Source: Thermaurantiacus tibetensis
GTDB taxonomy: Bacteria; Pseudomonadota; Alphaproteobacteria; Sphingomonadales; Sphingomonadaceae
Direction: 5' to 3'
Length of the DNA stretch: 64,000 bases
Assembly: GCF_015354055.1 (NCBI RefSeq)
Contig: NZ_JACHTM010000004.1
Location: 62,001-126,000 of the forward strand
A program made the position numbers and the translations under genes. Shown in pieces: positions 47,067 through 54,871 of the stretch; the first letter of the stretch is position 1, and the number at the start of each line of letters is the position of its first letter. Below the pieces are notes generated by a model. The model had not been told where the DNA came from and did not search any database. It saw nothing but the letters and a program-made list of their open reading frames with translations.

Positions 47067-48284
47067 ATGCCGCATCCGAAGACGCTCATCTTCACCACCG
47101 GCGAGACGCCGCAGGTGGTCACCGAAACGCTCTGGGCGCTCAGCCACCGCGATCCGCCCTGGCTTCCGGACCGGATCCTCCTTGCCACCACTGCCCGGGG
47201 CGCCGAGGTCTACAGGAACGGCCGCTCCGACGCGCGGGGAGTGCTTCCGCCGCTCCTCGGCGCGGGCGGCAGGCTGGCCGAGCTGTGGCGCCAGCTTGCG
47301 CCCGGCCGGCCCCTTCCGGAGCCCAAGGTGCTGGTGCCCGAGGGCCCGCACGGCCCCATCGAGGACCTGCGCACCGAGGCCGAGGTCGAGGCCTTCGCCG
47401 AGACCCTTCTGAAGGCCGTGGCCGGGGTTACCGCCGGGCAGGAGGGCGAGCTCCACCTCTCGCTTGCCGGCGGTCGCAAGACGATGAGCTTCCTCGCCGG
47501 CCAGGTCCTCTCGCTCCTCGCCCGCCCGCAGGATGTGCTCTCGCACGTCCTGATCGAGCCGGCGAGCCTCGAGTTCCGGCCCGACTTCTGGTGGCCGGGG
47601 GACGGCTCGCCCGGCTCGGAGGATGCGCAGGTCGGCCTCCACCAGGTGCCGTTCCTGCGCGCCCGCGCCTGGGTGGACCCGGAGACGATCCTCGCCGGCC
47701 CCGAGGGCAGCCGCTTCCGCGCTGCGATCGCCCGCGCCAACCTGGGGCTGGCTGACCCCGATGTCGCGCTCGATCTTTCCACCTGCCGGGTCGAGGCCGG
47801 CGGCCTCTCCGTCACCCTCACCCCCCGCGAGGCGGCAGCGCTCGCCCTCGTCTTCGTCGCCGCCAAGCGCGGCGTGGAGCTCGACAGCTACCGCGCCGGC
47901 AGGAAGACGCTCCCGATGCTTGACGGGAAGCGCGAGGCCGCGCGGCGGCTCTGGGCCTGGCTGGTGGCCGCGACCGATCTTCCCGCCATCCTCCAAGGCG
48001 ACCGGGTGGAAGAGGATGACGGGCATGTTCCACCCCATCGCTACCTCGCGCACCAGATCGATCGTCTCGCCGCTGACTGCACCTACAGCGGCGCGATCGG
48101 CCCCGGCATCTCCCGCGCCCGGGACAGGCTCCGCAACGCCTTCTCGCCCGCGCTTGCCGACCGGATCCTGACGAGCAAACCGCCGTCCACCCGGCTTCCC
48201 CCCGGCCGCATCACCGTCCGCGTGCCCGCCGCGCTTGCCACCCACCCCGACCGTCCGCCCGAGGTCGAGGCCGCGCCCGACTGA
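47067..48284 (+). CDS. CRISPR-associated CARF protein, Cas_NE0113/TIGR02584 (SSO2081-like) family
   Basis: 405 residues. The N-terminal Rossmann-like CARF domain begins KTLIFTTGETPQVVTETLWAL and carries LAGGRKTM at 133-140, then HVLIEPASLEFRPDFWWPG, the pattern of the NE0113 family, related to the ring-nuclease SSO2081. Such proteins bind cyclic oligoadenylate made by type III Cas10; some degrade it and some act as effectors, so which applies is unresolved. The C-terminal ~170 residues are helical without a recognised domain. GGAGG precedes the ATG. Confidence 0.85.
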   Translation: MPHPKTLIFTTGETPQVVTETLWALSHRDPPWLPDRILLATTARGAEVYRNGRSDARGVLPPLLGAGGRLAELWRQLAPGRPLPEPKVLVPEGPHGPIEDLRTEAEVEAFAETLLKAVAGVTAGQEGELHLSLAGGRKTMSFLAGQVLSLLARPQDVLSHVLIEPASLEFRPDFWWPGDGSPGSEDAQVGLHQVPFLRARAWVDPETILAGPEGSRFRAAIARANLGLADPDVALDLSTCRVEAGGLSVTLTPREAAALALVFVAAKRGVELDSYRAGRKTLPMLDGKREAARRLWAWLVAATDLPAILQGDRVEEDDGHVPPHRYLAHQIDRLAADCTYSGAIGPGISRARDRLRNAFSPALADRILTSKPPSTRLPPGRITVRVPAALATHPDRPPEVEAAPD

Positions 48285-48359
48285 GCCGCCCGGCCCCGGC
48301 CCGAGTCCGCAAGCTTGCAATTCCCCCTGGGGGCGCCGGCGCGTGGCATGGCGGCGCCC

Positions 48360-48566
48360 ATGAGCATCGACCTTCACCTCCTTCTCGCCCCGCCGCCGGC
48401 CGACCCGGGCCGGCGCGTCGCTGCCGAGCGCGCCCGCCTCGCCGCGGCCGCCCGCGTCCGCGTCGCCGTCACCCGTCACCCTGAGGCGGCCGCACCGGCC
48501 CAGACGGCGCCCGCCGCGGCCGAGGCCGCCACCGTCACCCCCATCCGCACCCGGAGCCAGCCATGA
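48360..48566 (+). CDS. tiny Ala/Pro-rich ORF within the CARF operon
   Basis: 68 residues from ATG 48360, or 72 from ATG 48348; neither has a strong ribosome-binding site. The product is a short hydrophobic stretch (IDLHLLLAPPP), an Arg/Ala helix and an Ala/Thr-rich tail. Its stop overlaps the ATG of the membrane protein gene by four bases (ATGA), the best evidence that it is translated. It may be a small partner or only a coupling leader. No family is recognised. Confidence 0.5.
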   Translation: MSIDLHLLLAPPPADPGRRVAAERARLAAAARVRVAVTRHPEAAAPAQTAPAAAEAATVTPIRTRSQP

Positions 48567-49465
48567 CCGACATGCCCCACTTCCCCGCCCCGCACGCCAC
48601 CGCCCTCGATCCGTGGGAAGCCGCCCGCCTCGCCCAGGCCGAGGCCGCGCGCGCGGCCGCCGTCCGCGCCCGGGCCGGCCGGCTCGCGGCGCTGCGCAAC
48701 CGGCTCGCCCGGCTCGACGAGGCGCTCGCCGACCTTCTCGCCCAGCGGGCGCGGGCCCGCCGCCGCATCCTCGACGAGGGGCTCAACCCCTTCGCGCCGC
48801 CCTTCGCGCCCTCGGTCTTCTGGGCGGTCGTGGCCGTCATGCTCGCCCTCGAGGTGCCGGTGAACAAGGCTGCGCTCGACGTGCTCCTGCTCCCCGAGCT
48901 CGAGGCGTGGATGCTCGCCCTGTTCCTCGGCCTTGCCAACCTCTTCGCCGCCAAGGCAACCGCCCGCGCGCTCCGCCAGGCGCGCCGCGCCGATGGCGTC
49001 TGGCCGTGGCTGCTCGCCGGCTTCGTCAACGCCCTTCTCGTGGCTGCCGTCGCCGCCGTCGCGGTGCTGCGCGCCCGTGCTTCCGGGGCGGGCGACCTCC
49101 CCTGGGCCTTCCTTGCGCTCCAGCTCCTCTTCTACGCGGTCGCGCTCTTCCTCGCCTTCCAGCAGACCGCGCCCGACCCCGCGGCCGAGCAGGCCCACCG
49201 CCACCTCGCCCGGCTCGAGCGCGCGCTCGCCCGCGCCGACCGCCGCCGCGCCCGCGCAGCCGCCGCCCATGATCGCGCGCTGATTGCCGCCAGCACCGCC
49301 GTCGCGGCGGTCGAGCAGGCCGCGCTCGCCGACATCGCCGCCCGCCGTGCCCGGGTCGCGGCCGAGCTCGGGGCGGATGCGCCCGACTGGTCGGCCCCGC
49401 TTGGGCCCGACCTCTTCGCACCGCTCGTCCTCGGCCGCCCCGCCCCGCCGTCGCCTGCCGCCTGA
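48563..49465 (+). CDS. four-helix membrane protein with coiled-coil arms, CRISPR-linked
   Basis: 300 residues. A charged Ala/Arg/Leu-rich helix (about 19-72) with heptad-like spacing is followed by four hydrophobic helices (about 83-98, 113-132, 147-169, 180-199) and a second charged helix (about 207-255), then a Pro-rich tail. Polar residues in or near helix 1 and 2 (EVPVNKAALD, LGLANLFAAK) could be functional. It resembles no enzyme family. It is tied by four-base overlap to the tiny ORF before it and lies 17 bases before the exported VWA gene. It may be a cOA-linked membrane effector or anchor; this is inference. Confidence 0.75.
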   Translation: MTDMPHFPAPHATALDPWEAARLAQAEAARAAAVRARAGRLAALRNRLARLDEALADLLAQRARARRRILDEGLNPFAPPFAPSVFWAVVAVMLALEVPVNKAALDVLLLPELEAWMLALFLGLANLFAAKATARALRQARRADGVWPWLLAGFVNALLVAAVAAVAVLRARASGAGDLPWAFLALQLLFYAVALFLAFQQTAPDPAAEQAHRHLARLERALARADRRRARAAAAHDRALIAASTAVAAVEQAALADIAARRARVAAELGADAPDWSAPLGPDLFAPLVLGRPAPPSPAA

Positions 49466-49482
49466 CAGCCGGAGCCCCGCCC

Positions 49483-50229
49483 ATGCGCCTTTCCTTCGCC
49501 GTCGCCCTGCCCCTCCTCGCCGTCGCCGCGCTCGCCGCCGTGCCGGCCCACGCCGCCTGCGCGCCGCCGCGCACCTCGCTCGGCGACGCCTTCCGCAAGG
49601 CGCCGCCCCCGCGCACCTTCGTCGTCCTGGTCGACGCCAGCGCCTCGGTCGCGCCCGAGGATCGCGCCCTCCACCTCGCAGCCCTCGCCACCGTCGCCGA
49701 GGCGCTCCGCCCCGGCGACCGCCTGCTCGCCGCCCACGCCGGGGAGGCGACGCGCGCCAGCTTCCGCCCCGCGCTCGATCTGCGCGTCGAGGACGACGAC
49801 CGCCGCCTCGCGCGCGAGGCCAACATCCGCCGCGCCTGCCTGTCGCTGCGCCGCGCGGCCCCTGCCCTGGTGCCCGAGGGCGCGCGGCCGGCCCGCGCCA
49901 CCCGCCTCCTCGAAGCGATCGCCGCTGCTGCGCCGGCCTTCGGAGCGCGCCCGCGCCAGGGCCTCCTCCTCCTCCTCTCCGACGGCGTCGAGGAAAGCGC
50001 CATCGCCAACCTCGACCGCGCAGCGCTCGATTCTGCCGCCATCGGCGCTGCGCTGGCCCGCGCCCGGGCCGAGGGGCTGCTGCCCGATCTTGCCGGTGTC
50101 GAGCTCCACATCGTCGGCGCCGGCGGCCGCCACTATGGCGCGGTCGAGCGCTTCTGGCGGGCCTATGCAGAGGCCACCGGCGCCCGGCTTGCGGGCTACG
50201 GCCGGCTGCCGCTGGAGCTCGCGCGATGA
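49483..50229 (+). CDS. exported von Willebrand factor A domain protein, CRISPR-linked
   Basis: 248 residues. A signal peptide (about 1-24, ending PAHA) is followed by a VWA domain with a MIDAS metal site: Asp51-x-Ser53-x-Ser55 (VVLVDASAS), Thr140 (ARATRLLEA) and Asp167 (LLLLSDGVEES). The domain fills the rest of the protein with no further membrane segment, so it should act in the periplasm as a metal-dependent ligand binder. Its stop overlaps the start of csx16 by four bases. VWA proteins are not standard components of type III loci, making this placement unusual. Confidence 0.83.
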   Translation: MRLSFAVALPLLAVAALAAVPAHAACAPPRTSLGDAFRKAPPPRTFVVLVDASASVAPEDRALHLAALATVAEALRPGDRLLAAHAGEATRASFRPALDLRVEDDDRRLAREANIRRACLSLRRAAPALVPEGARPARATRLLEAIAAAAPAFGARPRQGLLLLLSDGVEESAIANLDRAALDSAAIGAALARARAEGLLPDLAGVELHIVGAGGRHYGAVERFWRAYAEATGARLAGYGRLPLELAR

Positions 50230-50549
50230 CCCCGGGCCGTACCCTTCTCCTCGCCCGCCATCCCGGCGCCCAGGCCTGGCTCCGCGCCGAGGCGGCGCGG
50301 CGCGGCTGGGCGCCGGCGGATGTGGTCGCCCATCTGGAGGAAGGCGCCCTCGACTCCTCGGTCACGCGGGTCGCCGGAATCCTCCCCGCCTGGCTTGCCG
50401 GCCAGCTCTGCCGCCGCGGCATCGCCTGCTGGCACCTCGTCCTTGCCCTTGACCGCGCCGACCGCGGCCGCGAACTGTCCTGCGCCGAGATGGAGCGGCT
50501 CGGCGCGCGGCTCGTCCGGCTCCATGTCCGCCTGGAGGAGGGGGAATGA
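50226..50549 (+). CDS. csx16: CRISPR-associated protein Csx16
   Basis: 107 residues. The Csx16 (VVA1548/TIGR02620) pattern is clear: LARHPGAQAWLR near the start, VVAHLEEGALDSSVTRVAGILPAWLAGQLCRRG in the middle and a LDRADRGRELSCAEMERLGARLVRLHV end. Csx16 belongs to the small CARF-related proteins associated with type III systems and is considered a likely ring nuclease that removes cyclic oligoadenylate. It overlaps the VWA stop and the nuclease start by four bases each (ATGA). Confidence 0.85.
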   Translation: MTPGRTLLLARHPGAQAWLRAEAARRGWAPADVVAHLEEGALDSSVTRVAGILPAWLAGQLCRRGIACWHLVLALDRADRGRELSCAEMERLGARLVRLHVRLEEGE

Positions 50550-51709
50550 CGCGCCGCATGATCCTGCTGGTCTCGGGCCAGCCCATGGCGAACCTGCTCG
50601 CTGCCCTCGAACCCTCCCTCGGGGTGGGCGAAGTCGATCTCGTCGTCACGGGCGACATGCAGGCAGGCGGCAAGGGCGACCGGCTGGTCGAGGTGCTGGA
50701 GGGGCGCGGGCTTGCCTGCCGCTGGCACAGCGTCTCCGACCCCTACGACCCCGAGGCGACGCGCCGGCCGGTCGCCGCCCTCCTCGCCCGCGACAGCGAG
50801 ACCACGGTCGTCAACCTCACCGGCGGCACCAAGCCCATGGCGCTCGGCGCGCATCGCGCCGCCGTCGAGGCGGGCGTGCGCGACATCCTCTATCTCGTCG
50901 AGGATGGCCGCTTCCGCTGGCTCGAGGGCCAGCGCCCGCCCTTCCCGGTCGGCGCGTCGCTCAGCGTCGCCGAGGTGGTGCGCGCCCACGGCTTCGGCGT
51001 CGTCGGGTCGGTCGCTCCCTCGCCGCAGCGCATCGCCACTGCCCGCGCGCTCGATCCGCTGCTCACCGGCGGCACGCTCCACGGCTGGAACCGGCTGATG
51101 GCGGCGGTCGAGAAGACCTCGCGGAAGCGGAAGCTCTGGACTCCGGCGCTCGTCCCGCTCGACGCGGCAATCTCATCCTCGCCCGAAGCCCTCCCCCTCG
51201 ATCGGGACGCGCTGCGCCGGGCGGTTGCGCTTGGCGATGACGCCGGGCTCTGCCGCCTGGTCGGGGAGGGGCTCGTCGTCGGCAACAGTCTCTGCCACGC
51301 CTTCCTCGCCGGCGGCTGGTTCGAGCATCTGCTGTTCGATGTGCTCACCACGCGCGCCTCCACCCTCGGCCTCGGCGACATCCGGGCGAACCTCGAGGTG
51401 GAGGACGCGGCCGGTGCCCGAAACGAGATCGACGCCGCGGCGATGCGCGGGCGAAGCCTCCTCCTCTTCGAGTGCAAGACGGTGCGCTTCGGCCGCGACA
51501 CCGGCGAGAAGGCGGCGAACATCCTCTACAGGCTCGAGCATCTTCGGGCGCTCGGCGGGCTTGGCACGCGCGCCCTCCTCGTCTCGCGCGATCCCGTCGA
51601 GGGGAAGGTCCGCAAGGCATTCGAGGGCGAGGGGATCGGCCTTGTCGATGGCGTGACGGGTGCGACGCTTGGAGAGCGGCTTGCCGAGGCGCTTGGCCGC
51701 CTGTCCTGA
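50546..51709 (+). CDS. Can2/Card1-type CARF nuclease
   Basis: 387 residues. The N-terminal CARF domain has SGQPMANLLAAL near residue 10 and NLTGGTKPM at 90-98; a linker domain follows, and the C-terminal PD-(D/E)xK nuclease has Glu294/Asp296 (NEIDAAA) and Glu309-x-Lys311 (FECKTVRFG). This arrangement matches Can2/Card1 (DUF1887), which are switched on by cyclic tetra-adenylate to cut single-stranded RNA and/or DNA. It is the last gene of the operon, 169 bases before the array. Confidence 0.88.
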   Translation: MTRRMILLVSGQPMANLLAALEPSLGVGEVDLVVTGDMQAGGKGDRLVEVLEGRGLACRWHSVSDPYDPEATRRPVAALLARDSETTVVNLTGGTKPMALGAHRAAVEAGVRDILYLVEDGRFRWLEGQRPPFPVGASLSVAEVVRAHGFGVVGSVAPSPQRIATARALDPLLTGGTLHGWNRLMAAVEKTSRKRKLWTPALVPLDAAISSSPEALPLDRDALRRAVALGDDAGLCRLVGEGLVVGNSLCHAFLAGGWFEHLLFDVLTTRASTLGLGDIRANLEVEDAAGARNEIDAAAMRGRSLLLFECKTVRFGRDTGEKAANILYRLEHLRALGGLGTRALLVSRDPVEGKVRKAFEGEGIGLVDGVTGATLGERLAEALGRLS

Positions 51710-51878
51710 TCTTGCCTTTGGCTGGCGGCGGGCTATGCTGAAGCTCCGGACTGCCGGGTCTTCCTGCGGTCCGGCGGGCAGGAACATGGTTAACGCCGAT
51801 ATACCTCCTCGGGTGGCCGCGAACTTGCCTAAGGCTCTTTGGAACCTGTTGAGAAACTTCGGCGAATCCGGCGCTGCG
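51710..51878 (+). promoter_or_regulatory. probable CRISPR leader with candidate promoter
   Basis: This 169-base non-coding stretch lies between the nuclease stop and the first repeat and is more A/T-rich than its surroundings (for example GGTTAACGCCGATATACC). TTGCCT (51712-51717) and TATGCT (51734-51739), sixteen bases apart, are a fair sigma-70-type promoter. Repeats end in ATTGAGAC, the usual 5' crRNA handle sense, so transcription into the array from this side is expected. Confidence 0.6.
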
Positions 51879-53241
51879 GTCGGAACGACACCCCGATCTT
51901 CAGGGGATTGAGACCCATCAAGCGCGTCGAGAGTTGATTGCCAGTCAGGTCGGAACGACACCCCGATCTTCAGGGGATTGAGACCTTTTTTCAATCAGTC
52001 AGCCAGCGGGTCAAAGGTCGGAACGACACCCCGATCTTCAGGGGATTGAGACAGCCCAGACGTCATAGGGCTCGCGATCCCGCCTCGGTCGGAACGACAC
52101 CCCGATCTTCAGGGGATTGAGACCCCTGCCGCGCACAGCGTCTGCCGACGCGTGGGGGTCGGAACGACACCCCGATCTTCAGGGGATTGAGACGTGTGGG
52201 ACGGTTCACGTTTGGCCTAGGTGAACGTCGGAACGACACCCCGATCTTCAGGGGATTGAGACTCCCGAACTGGGTCCGAGCGAGCGTTTCGAAGGGTGTC
52301 GGAACGACACCCCGATCTTCAGGGGATTGAGACGCGTTTTGCGCCATCGTCCTCGATGGCGTCTCGCCGTCGGAACGACACCCCGATCTTCAGGGGATTG
52401 AGACCCAACGATGTCGACCAGAGATGTCGCCCCGCTGGCAGTCGGAACGACACCCCGATCTTCAGGGGATTGAGACCCAACGATGTCGACCAGAGATGTC
52501 GCCCCGCTGGCAGTCGGAACGACACCCCGATCTTCAGGGGATTGAGACCTTCCGCGCCGCCCCAGTCTCGCCCCCTTCGGGGTCGGAACGACACCCCGAT
52601 CTTCAGGGGATTGAGACGTCAAACTGCACTACATTTCGACACGGGGCAGGTGTCGGAACGACACCCCGATCTTCAGGGGATTGAGACCCATAAATTGGTG
52701 CATGGTATCCAAACCTGCACTGTCGGAACCACACCCCGATCTTCAGGGGATTGAGACGCCTGCGCTGTGCGAAATGCGGCCAACGATGTCGGTCGGAACG
52801 ACACCCCGATCTTCAGGGGATTGAGACACGCGGACGAGGTGCTCGAAGTCGAACGGGTCAGTGTCGGAACGACACCCCGATCTTCAGGGGATTGAGACAT
52901 GGGAACCCGGCCTGCCCTCCGTCCCACGGGGGTCGGAACGACACCCCGATCTTCAGGGGATTGAGACTCGGGGTAGCCGCGCAGCGTCGAGTCGTCTTCA
53001 GGTCGGAACGACACCCCGATCTTCAGGGGATTGAGACTTGTTCGTGTTCTTGGTCATCTCAGTTCCTTCCGTCGGAACGACACCCCGATCTTCAGGGGAT
53101 TGAGACAGCCGCGAGACGGCGATGTGCCGCCTCGCGGGTCGGAACGACACCCCGATCTTCAGGGGATTGAGACGAGAAAGCTCGGCGGCTCGCCTCGACG
53201 ATCGCGTCGGAACGACACCCCGATCTTCAGGGGATTGAGAC
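51879..53241 (+). CRISPR. CRISPR array: 20 repeats of 36 bases, 19 spacers
   Basis: Repeats start GTCGGAACGACACC and end CAGGGGATTGAGAC, with CCCC/GGGG able to pair. Repeats begin at 51879, 51949, 52017, 52088, 52158, 52227, 52298, 52369, 52441, 52513, 52582, 52652, 52722, 52792, 52863, 52932, 53002, 53071, 53138 and 53206. Only the repeat at 52722 differs (G to C at its ninth base). Spacers are 31-36 bases. Spacers 8 and 9 are identical. Variable spacer length and the ATTGAGAC end fit type III. The effector and adaptation genes are not in the window. Confidence 0.97.
52369..52512 (+). repeat. duplicated repeat-spacer unit in the array
   Basis: The 72-base unit at 52369-52440 (repeat 8 plus spacer 8) is repeated exactly at 52441-52512 (repeat 9 plus spacer 9), consistent with slippage or recombination after spacer acquisition. 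Confidence 0.97.
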
Positions 53242-53397
53242 AGGCGCCTCGGCGCTGCTGCCCGCGCACAGCACCAAGGTGCCAAGGCCTCGCGAAATCG
53301 CGCTTCCCGGTGCCATCCACACGCCCCCACACCCGCCGCCGCGGCGCTCGAGAGCCAGGCTCGCAACCCCGGGGCATCGCACCCAAAGCCCGGCAGC

Positions 53398-54690
53398 CTA
53401 GCCGGCCTTCCCTGGTAGGCCGCCGCCCGCGCGCATCCGCGCCGCCGTCCAGCCAAAGACACCAAGCGCCACCACCGCCGCAACAGCCGACACGCCCACG
53501 AGCGCAAGCCCCAGCGCCTCCGCGCCGCGCGCAGGGGAAAGCCGGTCGCTCAGCCAGCCGATGAGCCCGAGGCCCACCGCCTGCCCAAGCAGGTTGTTCA
53601 CGAACAGCGCCACCGCCACCGCCATGCCCCGCTCGCCCGGCCCCACCGCCGCCTGGATGCCGGAGAGGATCGGCGCCTGCGTCGCCACGAACATCGCATA
53701 GGCCAGCGCGAACAGCAGGAGGAACGGCTGCGTGGCCTCGGCCCGAAGCGCAAGCGCAAGCGGCACGATGGCAAGGAGGCCGGCCAGCCCCGGAAACCAG
53801 GCCCGCCAGCGCTCGTCGCGCCGGACGAGGAGATCGGTGAGGACGCCCCCGAGGAGCGGTCCCGGAATGCCGCCCGCCAGGAAGGCAAGACCGAGCGTGA
53901 GCGCAACATCCCGCACCGGAACCCCGAACTGCCGGATCATCACCGCCGGCATCCAGAAGGCCATGGCGTAGCCGATCATGATCTGGACGGCGAAGCCGAG
54001 CGCCAGGCCGACGAACACGCGGTTGCCAAGCAGGCTCGCAAGTGTCTCCCGCACAGGCCGCTGGCGCAGCTCCGCACCCGGCAGCGCGTAGCGGCCGCGC
54101 GGCGGCTCGCGCACAGTGCACAGCACGAGGAGCCCGATGACAAGGCCCGGCGCCCCCATCAGCACGAAGGCCCAGCGCCAGCCGAAGGCATCCGCAAGCA
54201 GCCCGCCGGCCACGAGGCCGGTCACCGTGCCCATCGTCGCCCCAACCGTCAGCACGCCCATCGCCCGGGCCAGCTCCTCGCGGCGGAAATAGTCGGCAAT
54301 CAGCGACTGCGAGGCCGGGCCGCTGCACCCCTCGCCCACCCCGACACCCGTGCGGGCCAGGAACAGGCTCCAGAAGCCGACGGCAGCCCCGCAGAGCGCC
54401 GTCATCGCGCTCCAGAAGGCGATCGCCCCCGCCACGATCGTCCGCCGCGTCGACCGGTCGGCCAGCCGCGCGGCCGGGAAGCCGGCAAGAACGTAGGTGA
54501 CGGTGAACGCGAAGCCGCCGAGGAGCCCGAGCTCGGTGTCCGAGAAGGCAAAGGTCGCCCGGATGTCCTCGAGCAGGATCGAGAACACGAGCCGATCGGC
54601 AACGCTGAACAGGCTGACGAGCGTCAGCAGCAGGAGCACGTACCAGCGGTAGACGCCTTCGGCCGCGGCGGGCGGCGTGGAACTCGGCAT
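53398..54690 (-). CDS. MFS transporter (spinster/ACS-like)
   Basis: 430 residues with twelve membrane helices. The N-terminal FSVADRLVFSILLEDIRATFAFSDTELGLLGG and the loop 2-3 motif region AARLADRSTRRTIVAGAIAFWS, with GVGEGCSGPASQSLIADYF, are typical of the spinster-like group common in sphingomonads. It likely carries organic acids, lipids or drugs; the substrate is unknown. It is divergent from the TonB receptor at 54872, suggesting a shared substrate and shared regulatory region. Confidence 0.86.
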   Translation of the reverse strand: MPSSTPPAAAEGVYRWYVLLLLTLVSLFSVADRLVFSILLEDIRATFAFSDTELGLLGGFAFTVTYVLAGFPAARLADRSTRRTIVAGAIAFWSAMTALCGAAVGFWSLFLARTGVGVGEGCSGPASQSLIADYFRREELARAMGVLTVGATMGTVTGLVAGGLLADAFGWRWAFVLMGAPGLVIGLLVLCTVREPPRGRYALPGAELRQRPVRETLASLLGNRVFVGLALGFAVQIMIGYAMAFWMPAVMIRQFGVPVRDVALTLGLAFLAGGIPGPLLGGVLTDLLVRRDERWRAWFPGLAGLLAIVPLALALRAEATQPFLLLFALAYAMFVATQAPILSGIQAAVGPGERGMAVAVALFVNNLLGQAVGLGLIGWLSDRLSPARGAEALGLALVGVSAVAAVVALGVFGWTAARMRAGGGLPGKAG

Positions 54691-54871
54691 CGGACCTCCC
54701 CGTCAGGCTGCCGCCTGCAGCCTGCCACGCATCATCGGCCCGGGCGTTCGGGCTGCGCGCCTAGCGGTTTGGCGAGATTTCCCGCCCCGCAGTCTCGGCT
54801 AGCTTGGCAGACGGGAGAGAGTGCGGCGCGCAATCTGGGCGCGCCCGAATGTCAGGGGAGGAGTGCGGGCC

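Noticed and set aside
48003-48026. R-x6-H motif (Arg313 to His320) in the NE0113-family protein as a HEPN site
   Set aside because: The spacing can match HEPN by chance and the surrounding sequence lacks HEPN helices; not claimed as Csm6-type RNase.
51938-53170. Several open frames across the array encoding repeated RNDTPIFRGLR or SQSPEDRGVVPT units
   Set aside because: They are translations of the CRISPR repeats in different frames, not repeat proteins.
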